In this document: one piece after another, positions 16,494 through 25,152 of the stretch | Position numbering within the stretch: position 1 is the stretch's first letter | Layout: every line of letters starts with the position of its first letter | Assembly (NCBI GenBank): GCA_913051825.1 | Contig: CAJXCR010000004.1 | Span: 1 to 55,813, forward strand | Source: an uncultured Halieaceae bacterium | GTDB taxonomy: Bacteria > Pseudomonadota > Gammaproteobacteria > Pseudomonadales > Halieaceae | DNA length: 55,813 nt | Reading direction: 5' to 3' | Program-made: the position numbers and the translations under genes | The notes under the pieces: model-generated | Seen by the model: only the letters and a program-made list of their open reading frames with translations | The model's database searches: none | What the model was told of the DNA's origin: nothing

Positions 16494-18017
16494 ATGTCAG
16501 AAATTCATGAGAGCATTCCTGTTCTAGTCGGTGCGGCCCAGGAGACATTTAGGGATCTTGATCCATCTCGAAACCTTGTCGACGCTTTTGAATCGGTGCT
16601 TGAGCAGGCGCTGGATACTGCTTGTAAGAAGGAGTTAGTAAATCTGGTGGATTCGATTTATGTGGTGCCTTCTCTAGCCGCTTATATGCCAGAGCTCAAT
16701 GAGTTAATGCCTAGAAATCCAGGCATACAACTGGGCAGCCGCTTCGGGATCAAGAATTTCAGTACATTTTCTGCTGATATGGGAGGAAGTTTACCTCAGG
16801 AATTTATTAATCGTGCCGCCGATCGGCTGGCGGCAGGAGAATCTGAGGCCGCTATAATTATCGGCGGGGAACTCTTGGCTACTTTAAGGAAGGCGCTTCG
16901 AGAAGGTACTGCTCTCACTAATTGGTCTCCTGGTGATGAAGAGTTTCCTACTGCGCTTGATGTCAGGCGTGATCCTAGTTACGACACGGAAAGAACTCAT
17001 GGTGTATATGCTCCCATTAATGCGTATCCGGTAGTCGAGACTGCTTTGCGTCATAGAAATGGTTTTAATCTTGAGCAACACCAGCAGGTAATGGGCGGTA
17101 TTGTCAGTCGATTTAGCGAGGTGGCTGCGAAAAATCCATTTGCATGGCGGCAATCTTTTTTGACTCCCTCTGAAGTGCTGGATACGGAAGGAGGCAATCG
17201 GATGATCACCTATCCTTACACGCGAGCTATGAATTCAATTTTATCAGTGGATATGGCAGCAGCGGTGTTAATGACTACGGTCGGTCATGCTAGAAAAATG
17301 GGAATCTCCGATCAGGAGATGGTTTTTTTGCGAGGTGGAGCTGAAGTCAACGATACCTGGTATTTTAGCGAGAGGAATAATTTCTACAGTTCACCAGCGA
17401 TTCGTCTTGCCGCAGAGCACAGTTTTTCAATGAGCGAGATTAGCATTGATGAAATTGAGTATTTCGATATCTACAGTTGTTTTCCATCGGCCGTTCAGGT
17501 TGCTGCAGATGAACTTGGTCTCGATGTCAATGATCCGCGTGGACTTACCCTCACTGGTGGTCTGACTCAGTTTGGAGGTCCTGGAAACAACTACTCCTTG
17601 CATCCTATTGCGACTTTTTTTGATAAGGTTAGTAATGGTACTTCTGGACATGCCCTTATTACGGCGAATGGCGGATTTTTAACGAAGCATGCCGTGGGAA
17701 TCTATTCGACTGAACCTCCAACCAAACGCTGGTCTAGAGCTCATATCCCGGACTTACAGGCTCTTATTGATTCTCAGCCTCATCCGGAATTGGATTTTGA
17801 GCCAAGTGGCCCAGGTATTGTGGAAGGAATGGCTCTAAGGTTTAGAGATGGACATCCTAGTAGAGGTATTATATTGGGTCGACTAGATTCAGGAAGACGT
17901 TTTTTAGCACTAACATCGGAGGAGCAAACTATTTTGGATAGCCTGATAGGCGAGGATGTTGTTGGACTCAAGGGCGAAGTGACCCCGGGTTTGAAAGCTA
18001 ATTTGTTTAAATTTTGA
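16494..18017 (+). CDS. Thiolase-like protein without the catalytic cysteines
   Basis: A 507-residue thiolase-fold protein with an extra C-terminal domain of about 80 residues (from near 425), as in the TLP1 type. Where thiolases have the nucleophile Cys this protein has D-M-G-G-S-L-P-Q (residues 95-101); where they have H-D-C-F it has Y-S-C-F-P; where they have C-x-G-G it has A-N-G-G-F. So neither thiolase Cys is present, and standard Claisen chemistry is unlikely. These changes seem to be family features, not decay. It heads a five-gene plus-strand operon (16494-21780). Confidence 0.82.
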   Translation: MSEIHESIPVLVGAAQETFRDLDPSRNLVDAFESVLEQALDTACKKELVNLVDSIYVVPSLAAYMPELNELMPRNPGIQLGSRFGIKNFSTFSADMGGSLPQEFINRAADRLAAGESEAAIIIGGELLATLRKALREGTALTNWSPGDEEFPTALDVRRDPSYDTERTHGVYAPINAYPVVETALRHRNGFNLEQHQQVMGGIVSRFSEVAAKNPFAWRQSFLTPSEVLDTEGGNRMITYPYTRAMNSILSVDMAAAVLMTTVGHARKMGISDQEMVFLRGGAEVNDTWYFSERNNFYSSPAIRLAAEHSFSMSEISIDEIEYFDIYSCFPSAVQVAADELGLDVNDPRGLTLTGGLTQFGGPGNNYSLHPIATFFDKVSNGTSGHALITANGGFLTKHAVGIYSTEPPTKRWSRAHIPDLQALIDSQPHPELDFEPSGPGIVEGMALRFRDGHPSRGIILGRLDSGRRFLALTSEEQTILDSLIGEDVVGLKGEVTPGLKANLFKF

Positions 18018-18033
18018 TAATTAAATAATTTCG

Positions 18034-19053
18034 ATGAGTAGGAGTACACGGTTAATACACGACGACTTGAGCCAAGCGCTTGTAGAGTTACTATCGACTA
18101 TCTATGAGGGCGAAATAGAATTAGTTGATTTTTCAAGATTGTCGGGAGGTGCAAATATGGAGATATGGTCCATGGATGCAGTCTTAGATAACACCTCCCA
18201 TCCCATCATTTTGCGCAGAATGCCTGGTGGAAAGAACGACTTAAACCAGGTTGGGAATATTGATCTAGCTACTGAAGCAGAATTAATTACCATCGCAGCT
18301 GGTCACGGTGTAGCGGTGCCTCAAATAGTTCATGTCTTATGTCCCTCGGATGCGCTAGGGATTGGATTTCTAATGAGCCGAGAGCCAGGGTTAGCTTTAC
18401 CTAAAAGAATTTTGAAAGATCCTGATCTAAACAAGACTCGCGAGTTGCTAGCGTTTGAGTGCGGTAAAGTCCTTGCAAAAATTCATAGCATTCCATTAGA
18501 AAAAATTCCTGGATCGGTTAAAAATATGAGCGAAATTGATATTAACGAAACGATGCAGGCTAAACTAGATAATTATAACAATGTGTCACCAGTCCATCAG
18601 CTGACTCTGAATTGGTTACGAGACAATTTGCCTGCTGCTCGTGGTAAAACATTAGTGCATGGTGATTTTCGCAATGGAAACATGTTAGTTGATACGAATG
18701 GTATTGTTGCCATTCTGGATTGGGAGCTGGCACATATTGGTAATCCAGTGGAGGATCTTGGTTATCTCTGCGGAAATGTGTGGCGGTTCGGAAACCATGA
18801 TCAGCCTGTGGGTGGGTTCGGTCAATATGATGAGTTACTCGATGGATACAGAACAGAAGCTGGGTGGGCACCCACCGTGGAAGAGGTACAACATTGGGAA
18901 ATTTATTGTGCGATGAATTGGGCTATGGCTTGTCTTACTATGCTCGATTTATATCGGACCAGAGCAGATACTAGTATCGAGAGAGCCGCTGTGGGGCGTC
19001 GTCTTTCAGAATCCGAGATAGATCTATTGCTGCTGCTAGAGGGAAAAATGTAA
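18034..19053 (+). CDS. APH-family kinase, LvaA-like
   Basis: A 339-residue aminoglycoside-phosphotransferase-fold kinase. The catalytic loop is H-G-D-F-R-N-G-N (about 209-216) and the metal-binding motif is D-W-E in ILDWELAHIGNP. Close family members include the N-terminal domain of ACAD10/11 and LvaA of Pseudomonas levulinate degradation, which phosphorylates the 4-hydroxyl of 4-hydroxyacyl-CoA. It is followed by a DUF6285-like protein and an ACAD, the same order as LvaA-LvaB-LvaC. The kinase family is clear; the substrate is inferred from context. Confidence 0.85.
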   Translation: MSRSTRLIHDDLSQALVELLSTIYEGEIELVDFSRLSGGANMEIWSMDAVLDNTSHPIILRRMPGGKNDLNQVGNIDLATEAELITIAAGHGVAVPQIVHVLCPSDALGIGFLMSREPGLALPKRILKDPDLNKTRELLAFECGKVLAKIHSIPLEKIPGSVKNMSEIDINETMQAKLDNYNNVSPVHQLTLNWLRDNLPAARGKTLVHGDFRNGNMLVDTNGIVAILDWELAHIGNPVEDLGYLCGNVWRFGNHDQPVGGFGQYDELLDGYRTEAGWAPTVEEVQHWEIYCAMNWAMACLTMLDLYRTRADTSIERAAVGRRLSESEIDLLLLLEGKM

Positions 19054-19073
19054 TAGTATTTTTAATCATCGAT

Positions 19074-19080
19074 GGAGGTG
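19074..19080 (+). promoter_or_regulatory. Strong ribosome binding site that fixes the next start
   Basis: GGAGGTG lies 3 bases before ATG 19084. An in-frame ATG at 19072 overlaps this site, so 19084 is the better start for the LvaB-like gene. Confidence 0.75.
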
Positions 19081-19083
19081 CAA

Positions 19084-19470
19084 ATGAATGGAACGAGCGC
19101 AGCGGAGCTGTTAGAAGCAACTCGCAATTTTCTTTTGGAATCGGTGCTCCCGAATCAAGAAGGTTTCTTGGCGTATAGCACTCGAGTAGCTGCTAACAAC
19201 CTAGCAATAGTTTCTCGAGAAATAGAATTGAGAGGATATATTGACAAACTCGATGAAGAAATTATTCGGACATTGTCGCTTCAAAATAAAGGAGAGCCGC
19301 TATCGACCACCTTGGCGCGAGCATTGAGAGATGGAATTATTCAGGTTGATGATGATTTACTGGAATATCTACGAAAACGCACAATGCGCTCTTTGGAAAT
19401 AGATAATCCTAGATATTCTGGTTTGGTCTTGGCTCAAGATCGTTGGGAGAAGCGAGGTTTGCAAGAATGA
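19084..19470 (+). CDS. DUF6285-like small protein, LvaB-like
   Basis: A 128-residue, mostly helical, soluble protein (AAELLEATRNFL..., RVAANNLAIVSREIELR). It matches the small proteins, which I believe are called DUF6285, that sit between an APH-type kinase and an ACAD. LvaB of Pseudomonas putida has this position and size and is needed with LvaA for 4-hydroxyacyl-CoA phosphorylation. The start is fixed by GGAGGTG. The stop overlaps the next ATG in an ATGA arrangement. Sequence identity to LvaB itself could not be tested. Confidence 0.72.
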   Translation: MNGTSAAELLEATRNFLLESVLPNQEGFLAYSTRVAANNLAIVSREIELRGYIDKLDEEIIRTLSLQNKGEPLSTTLARALRDGIIQVDDDLLEYLRKRTMRSLEIDNPRYSGLVLAQDRWEKRGLQE

Positions 19471-20738
19471 GTCAGGAAACTTCACCCTCAAGCCTTAAGA
19501 AACTTCTGGATAATCTTGATGAGTTTATCGAAAAGACACTCAAACCAATCGAGGAGAGTGAAGGGAATGAGCGCTTTTTTAACCACCGCCGCGAATATGA
19601 ACGTACAAATTGGGAAGATCATGGCTTACCTCAAAAGGAATGGGAAGATTTATTAGCTAAGGCCCGAACTTTGGCACGCGATGCGGGTTTTCTCGATTTT
19701 GCATTGCCAAAAGAATTTGGTGGAGGGGATGCAACTAATTTAGAGATGGCGGTAGTTAGAGAACATTTGGCTGCTAAAGGTATTGGCTTGCATTGTGATC
19801 TTCAGAACGAGCACTCCATAGTTGGAAACTTTCCGACTACGCTGCTTTTTCGAGATTTTGGTAATGATGTTCAGCGAGATATCTTCATTAAGGGCAGTAT
19901 ACAAGAGAAGGTTGCAGTTGGATTTGGTTTGACAGAACCAGAGCATGGTTCGGATGCAACATGGATGAAAACCGAGGCCCATCGATCTGATCGTAACCGC
20001 GAATCAGGTTGGTTGATCAATGGTGAAAAAATGTGGACCACGGGTGCGCATCGAGCTACCCATCTTCTTATTTTTGCACGCACTAGTGGTAAGTACGGTG
20101 ATCCTGTTGGAATAAGCTGTTTTGTTATGCCGATTGATACTGCTGGATTCCATATTGATGAATGGCTATGGACCTTCAATATGCCTACAGATCACCCAAG
20201 GGTATCTTTAAAAGATGTCTGGTTGCCGGATAGTGCAATACTAGGAGAAGTCGATAGAGGCCTTGATGTAGCTCAGCACTTTGTTCACGAAAACAGAATA
20301 CGTCAGGCGGCCTCTAGTCTGGGAACGGCACGTTTTTGCATCCAAGCTTCGGTGAACTATGCGAACGAACGGATAACTTTTGGAAAACCCCTTTCTATGA
20401 ATCAGTCTATTCAATTCAAAGTGGCTGAGTTAAGTATCGACTATGAGATGATAAAGGCTCTGACCATGGCCGTAGCGGGGGAGATGGATCGATTGTCAAA
20501 GATAGAAGTGGCAAAGCTGTTATCTGCGAAAGTAGCTATGTGTAACTATCGGGCTAATACACTAGCATGCGATGCGGCTGACTACGCTATGCAAGTGCAC
20601 GGTGGGATCGGTTATTCTCGATACAAGCAATTCGAGCATCACTATAGACATCACCGTCGATATCGAATTACTGAAGGTTCGGATGAGATTCAGTTGAGAA
20701 AGATTGCCGGGAAACTATTCGGTTTTATTAAGGCGTAA
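19467..20738 (+). CDS. Acyl-CoA dehydrogenase, LvaC-like position
   Basis: A 423-residue ACAD with GFGLTEPEHGSDATW, WLINGEKMWTTGAH, RITFGKPLSMNQSIQFK, VHGGIGYSRYKQFEHHYRHHRRYRI (read in parts) and a C-terminal T-E-G-S-D-E-I-Q that keeps the Glu of the standard catalytic position. It starts at ATG 19467 in an ATGA overlap with the DUF6285-like gene. In the lva pathway the third gene product converts the 4-phosphoryloxy-acyl-CoA to an enoyl-CoA; the same role is suggested here, but simple dehydrogenation is possible. Confidence 0.87.
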   Translation: MSQETSPSSLKKLLDNLDEFIEKTLKPIEESEGNERFFNHRREYERTNWEDHGLPQKEWEDLLAKARTLARDAGFLDFALPKEFGGGDATNLEMAVVREHLAAKGIGLHCDLQNEHSIVGNFPTTLLFRDFGNDVQRDIFIKGSIQEKVAVGFGLTEPEHGSDATWMKTEAHRSDRNRESGWLINGEKMWTTGAHRATHLLIFARTSGKYGDPVGISCFVMPIDTAGFHIDEWLWTFNMPTDHPRVSLKDVWLPDSAILGEVDRGLDVAQHFVHENRIRQAASSLGTARFCIQASVNYANERITFGKPLSMNQSIQFKVAELSIDYEMIKALTMAVAGEMDRLSKIEVAKLLSAKVAMCNYRANTLACDAADYAMQVHGGIGYSRYKQFEHHYRHHRRYRITEGSDEIQLRKIAGKLFGFIKA

Positions 20739-20772
20739 AGACTGGAAAAAGAATGGTAGTTTCAATTTAAAT

Positions 20773-21780
20773 ATGGATCCACTTTCACAAGGTATTATCG
20801 GTGCGGCGTTGCCACAGGCCCTCTCTCGAGAAAAGCACGTAGCTTTGGCTACAATGCTCGGCTTCCTAAGTGGTATGGCGGCGGATCTGGATATTGTAAT
20901 CCGATCAGATTTTGATCCGCTACTCTTCCTTGAATATCATCGTCAGTTTACACATTCAATTCTGTTTATTCCTTTGGGTGGTGCGTTGTGCAGTTTGCCA
21001 CTCTACTTTCTCATTAGACGCCGCAATGATATTTCGTTTTTAAGGGTCTATTTTTACTGTACCGCTGGCTATTCCACCCACGCATTACTTGATGCCTGCA
21101 CTACCTATGGGACGCTTTTGTGGTGGCCTTTTAGTGAGGAAAGAATTGCATGGAATCTAGTATCCGTCATAGATCCTGTTTTTACCCTGCCAATAGTTGT
21201 GTTTGTTCTGTTGGGTCTTGCTAAAAATACAAATCAGTATGCTTATTTAGCTTTGGTATGGGTGCTTGTTTATCTCTCGCTAGGATTGGTACAAAGAGAT
21301 GGTGCGGTCGAGATTGCCAATCGGTTGGCAGAGTATCGCGGACACAAGTCAATTAAGGTGGAAGCGAAACCAAGTTTTGGAAATATTCTTGTATGGAAGA
21401 CTATCTATTCAACTGATTCTGATTTTTATGTGGATGCAGTTCGTATTTGGTGGGACAAAGAGATTTTGTATGAAGGTGAAAAAATATCTAAATTGAATAT
21501 TAAGAGAGATTTACCATGGTTAGAATCTCATACTCAGCAGAGTAAGGATGTAGAGCGTTTTGAATGGTTTAGTAATGGTTATATCGCAGGTGATCCTGAT
21601 TCTAAAAATAAAATAATCGATGTTCGATACTCTCATATACCTAATGAAGTTGACGCTTTATGGGGTATCTCCTTAAATGAAGATGCAAATTCTCATGAGC
21701 ATGTTACATATTGGACATCGCGTAATCTAACCGATGAAAAAAAGTCCAGATTTTGGTCGATGATCAAGGGCAATGATTAA
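20773..21780 (+). CDS. DUF457-type membrane-bound metal-dependent hydrolase
   Basis: About 335 residues. It begins MDPLSQGIIGAALPQ and has several membrane segments in the first 190 residues, with the family histidines and acids (MAADLDI, EYHRQFTHS, HALLDACTTYG) of the DUF457/YdjM inner-membrane family, which are predicted zinc-dependent hydrolases. The C-terminal 140 residues are soluble. I chose ATG 20773; longer readings start inside the ACAD gene. It ends the 16494-21780 gene run, but its link to catabolism is unclear. Confidence 0.82.
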   Translation: MDPLSQGIIGAALPQALSREKHVALATMLGFLSGMAADLDIVIRSDFDPLLFLEYHRQFTHSILFIPLGGALCSLPLYFLIRRRNDISFLRVYFYCTAGYSTHALLDACTTYGTLLWWPFSEERIAWNLVSVIDPVFTLPIVVFVLLGLAKNTNQYAYLALVWVLVYLSLGLVQRDGAVEIANRLAEYRGHKSIKVEAKPSFGNILVWKTIYSTDSDFYVDAVRIWWDKEILYEGEKISKLNIKRDLPWLESHTQQSKDVERFEWFSNGYIAGDPDSKNKIIDVRYSHIPNEVDALWGISLNEDANSHEHVTYWTSRNLTDEKKSRFWSMIKGND

Positions 21781-21812
21781 GAGAATCTCAATTAGAAACG
21801 AATAGCTAAGGG

Positions 21813-22991
21813 CTAAGCATCTAGTACTGATTTAGCCGCATCGATTGCTGCTCCAGGCACAAGGTCGTAACCCTGTTTTGCCATCACCGCCTCCAATGAG
21901 GCTAAGCAGGTGATTACATTTCGTCTTGTACTAGAGTGGCCCATTAATCCGATGCGCCAGGTTTTTCCAGCAAGCTCACCTAGGCCAGCACCAATTTCCA
22001 GATTGAAGTCATTTAGCAGTTCATTCCGCGTTTTTCCGTCGTCAATACCATTGGGTATATAAACGGAATTCAGTTGTGGTAGCCTAAAATCTTGATCTAC
22101 TGCCATCTCCAATCCCATAGCTTCTAGCCCTGCTACTAGAGCTTCATGGTTTGTCCGATGTCTAGAGAATGATGTTTCCAAGCCCTCTTCTTTTAATATC
22201 AGTAGTGATTCGTGGAGTCCATAAAGGGCGTTGACTGGTGCCGTGTGATGGTAGGCACGTTTCTTTCCTTCTCCCCAATAGCTCATTATTAGTTGCATGT
22301 CTAAAAACCAGCTGTGACTTTTACTCGTGCGGTTATTTATTCGTTCAGCGGCTCTTTTACTAAACGTTATGGGAGATAAACCTGGTACGCAGGAAAGGCA
22401 TTTCTGGCTCCCCGAGTAAACCACATCGGCTTTCCAATTGTCGGTATCGAGTTCGATTCCTCCGAGTGTGGTAACCGCATCTACTATGGAAAATGCGCCA
22501 TGCTCAAAGGCGATTTGGCAAAGTGTCTTTGCATCGCTTCGTGCTCCAGTAGAAGTTTCCGAATGAACAAATGCTAGTACTGATGCCTCAGGATGCGAGT
22601 CAAATGCCTCTGACACTTTTTCTGGGTCAACTGGCTTCCCCCATGAGTCTTGAATCATGACAGGGTTCGCGCCACATCGCTCCACATTCTCCTTCATTCG
22701 TCCGCCAAATACCCCGTTTTGACACACTATGACCGTATCACCTGGAGAGACCAAATTTGCAAACGCTGCTTCCATGCCAGCCGATCCCGGTGCAGAGATT
22801 GGAAGTGTCAGTTCGTTCTTTGTTTTTAGAGCATACTGAAGCAATTGCTTGATTTCGTCCATGAGTTCAACAAATAAAGGATCAAGGTGACCGATAGTGG
22901 GTCTGCCCATAGCAGCAAGAACACGTGGTGAAACGTCAGAAGGTCCTGGACCCATAAGGGTTCGAATAGGTGGATAAAAGCTCTTAGTCAT
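21813..22991 (-). CDS. Class V aminotransferase, alanine-glyoxylate type
   Basis: A 392-residue PLP enzyme of the AGXT family. It starts with the family pattern LMGPGPSDVSPRVLAAM and has the PLP-contacting Asp171 (S-I-V-D-A-V-T) and the Schiff-base Lys197 in GSQKCLSCVPG. Such enzymes move an amino group from alanine or serine to glyoxylate or a similar oxo-acid. It is followed upstream on the same strand by a luciferase-like oxidoreductase gene about 80 bases away. Which amino acid it uses cannot be read from sequence. Confidence 0.88.
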   Translation of the reverse strand: MTKSFYPPIRTLMGPGPSDVSPRVLAAMGRPTIGHLDPLFVELMDEIKQLLQYALKTKNELTLPISAPGSAGMEAAFANLVSPGDTVIVCQNGVFGGRMKENVERCGANPVMIQDSWGKPVDPEKVSEAFDSHPEASVLAFVHSETSTGARSDAKTLCQIAFEHGAFSIVDAVTTLGGIELDTDNWKADVVYSGSQKCLSCVPGLSPITFSKRAAERINNRTSKSHSWFLDMQLIMSYWGEGKKRAYHHTAPVNALYGLHESLLILKEEGLETSFSRHRTNHEALVAGLEAMGLEMAVDQDFRLPQLNSVYIPNGIDDGKTRNELLNDFNLEIGAGLGELAGKTWRIGLMGHSSTRRNVITCLASLEAVMAKQGYDLVPGAAIDAAKSVLDA

Positions 22992-23073
22992 GGTTTCAAT
23001 GTCTTTTCAATTATGATGAGGAGCGCACCCTATCAGGTTTTTGCTTCTGGTCAAAGTCTTCGACGAGTTACGC

Positions 23074-23958
23074 CTAGCGGCGTATCACGAGATTTGATAA
23101 ACGCTCAATTTCTTGGATTTCAGCTGTTGCTGGGACAAGAAACACTTCGTCGCACTCGGCCGATTCCGCATTATCTAGAGCGTCTAAAATGGCCTGTTCT
23201 GAGCTTCTTGATACTGATTCTGCCATCATCTGAGCAATTTCTTGTCCGGCGATAGAGAGATATTCAAAAACGTAATCGAAGAGTTTTTGCTGACCACTGT
23301 CGGCTAAAGTGCACCAGAAGCCTCCAAGCCTATAAGGTTTTTGACTTCGCTCATTTTTTTCAAATGCCTCTTCCATCAGGGAAAAGGCAGTGGCTAGTTC
23401 TTGTGCCTCTCCATTTCCAGACCACGCATATAATCCATCTGCCCAACCTCCGCCTCTGCTTATACTCTTAGGGCCGATGGCTCCGGTCAAAAGTAGTGGG
23501 TGTTCTTCTGGAGCGAGATCGGGACCGATAGATCCGGCACCTTCTATGATTTCTTGGCCTGACCACACCTGTTTTAGTGTTTGCACCTGATGATCCATCC
23601 GTTGGTAACGACCGTTGTATGCTGCCCCTACCGCTTCATAGTCTTGAGGTCTGCCTCCATACCCCAAAACGACCTTTTTGACTCTGCCTCCTGAAATGAC
23701 ATTTAGGCTAGCAATCTCCTTTGCAACGCGCACGGCATTATGCATTGGCAGAACATAGAGTGTTGGCGTGATCTCAACTCTTGTGGTTGCGGCTGCCGCA
23801 GCACTGAGTAATAAGCGCATGTCGAAAGTAGGACCGTGAACTCTTTCTCCACAGGAAAGGCTTTCAAATGGGCCGTCATCTATGATTTTAAACCAGGTCA
23901 ATAAATCATCTCGCGATAATCCTGGTTTCATGTATGGTAAACAGATTCCTATTTTCAT
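23074..23958 (-). CDS. LLM-class flavin-dependent oxidoreductase
   Basis: A 294-residue TIM-barrel oxidoreductase of the bacterial luciferase-like (LLM) class. Visible family features are MKIGICLPYMKPG at the start, a TTRVEITPTLYVLPMHN strand with the flavin-side nonprolyl region, ASLNVISGGR (normally LD.LSGGR) and VLGYGGRPQDYEA. It binds reduced FMN or F420. I chose ATG 23958, which matches the usual MKIG start; a TTG 15 bases upstream is the alternative. It is divergent from a second LLM enzyme (24130), with about 170 bases between them. Confidence 0.84.
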   Translation of the reverse strand: MKIGICLPYMKPGLSRDDLLTWFKIIDDGPFESLSCGERVHGPTFDMRLLLSAAAAATTRVEITPTLYVLPMHNAVRVAKEIASLNVISGGRVKKVVLGYGGRPQDYEAVGAAYNGRYQRMDHQVQTLKQVWSGQEIIEGAGSIGPDLAPEEHPLLLTGAIGPKSISRGGGWADGLYAWSGNGEAQELATAFSLMEEAFEKNERSQKPYRLGGFWCTLADSGQQKLFDYVFEYLSIAGQEIAQMMAESVSRSSEQAILDALDNAESAECDEVFLVPATAEIQEIERLSNLVIRR

Positions 23959-24129
23959 AATTATTGCCGGCAAGTTGAAGTTAGATCTTTATAGCAATTA
24001 ATGCTGGGCAACAAAAGTATTTACGAGAGAATGCATTTGCATGATCATATAGGGAAGAAATTTTGCTAGTCAATAAATTGGCTTTGACAGCAACGATAAA
24101 TGAAAGGGAAAAATAATAGGGAGTATAAT

Positions 24130-25137
24130 TTGAAGATCGATGCACCCTTTTATGCCAATCTCCCCGACGCAGCAAAGGAAGCGAAAAGAATCCAAGATCT
24201 TGGCTTTGACGGCTTATATACTTTGGAAGGAAGCTGGGATCCTTTTTTGCCTTTGGCTTTGGCCACAGAGCATGCTCCGCTTTTAGATATTGCGACGGCA
24301 GTAGCGATTGCGTTTCCAAGGAACCCAATGCATACCGCATATCAGGCGTGGGACTTGCAAAAATTTTCACGTGGGAAATTCACGCTTGGATTAGGTTCAC
24401 AAATAAAAACCCATATCGAAAAGAGATTTGGAACAGATTTTCATCCGCCAGCTTCACGTATGCGTGACTATATTCAGGCATTGAAGTCGATCTTCAAATG
24501 CTGGCAAGAAGGTTCCAGACTTGACTACCAAGGTGAATTCTATAGACATACTCTGATGACCCCAATGTTTAATCCTGGGGAAAATGAGTTTGGTGTTCCT
24601 TCGATAACGATGGGTGCCTTGGGCCCAAAAATGACCGAGGTGGCAGGAGAAGTCGCCGATGGTTTGATAGTGCATCCGTTTAACAACGAATCTTTTGTGA
24701 GAGAAAATACACTCCCTGCCTTGGATTTGGGTATCGAAAAATCTGATCGTGATCGATCTGATATTTCTTTGAATGTCCACGCTATTGTGATCACTGGTGA
24801 ATCGGAGGAAGAAATGAATGATGCCAGAGACAGTGTTAAAAAATTATTAGGGTTTTACGGCTCCACTCCGGCTTATTTGGCGCCTATGGATTCCATTGGG
24901 TATGGCGCGCTGCAGCCTGAGCTCAATCAACTTTCGAAAAAAGGTAAGTGGAATGAGCTTGGAGAAGCGATCGATGAAGGTTTTCTCGAAGCATTTTGTG
25001 TCGAGGGCGAGCCTAGTGATTTGGCCTCAAAATTAATTAATAGGCATGGTGGCTACGCTGACCGTATTGGTTTGTATGCACCTTACAATGTATCGGATAA
25101 TATTTGGCGACAGTTGTTGAGTGATCTAAAAGATTAA
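24130..25137 (+). CDS. LLM-class oxidoreductase, TIGR03617-like
   Basis: An LLM enzyme of 335 residues of the TIGR03617-like group, usually labelled F420-dependent. It has AKEAKRIQDLGFDGLYTLEGSWDP read in parts, the KFSRGKFTLGLGSQ flavin region and FGVPSITMGALGPKMTE. I prefer TTG 24130 as start: AGGGAG at 24118-24123 is 6 bases ahead and the protein then begins MKIDAPF, like relatives. An ATG at 24100 would add 10 residues. The ACAD pair B follows after 15 bases, so they are probably one operon. Confidence 0.85.
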   Translation: MKIDAPFYANLPDAAKEAKRIQDLGFDGLYTLEGSWDPFLPLALATEHAPLLDIATAVAIAFPRNPMHTAYQAWDLQKFSRGKFTLGLGSQIKTHIEKRFGTDFHPPASRMRDYIQALKSIFKCWQEGSRLDYQGEFYRHTLMTPMFNPGENEFGVPSITMGALGPKMTEVAGEVADGLIVHPFNNESFVRENTLPALDLGIEKSDRDRSDISLNVHAIVITGESEEEMNDARDSVKKLLGFYGSTPAYLAPMDSIGYGALQPELNQLSKKGKWNELGEAIDEGFLEAFCVEGEPSDLASKLINRHGGYADRIGLYAPYNVSDNIWRQLLSDLKD

Positions 25138-25152
25138 AAAGAGAGCCGCTTA

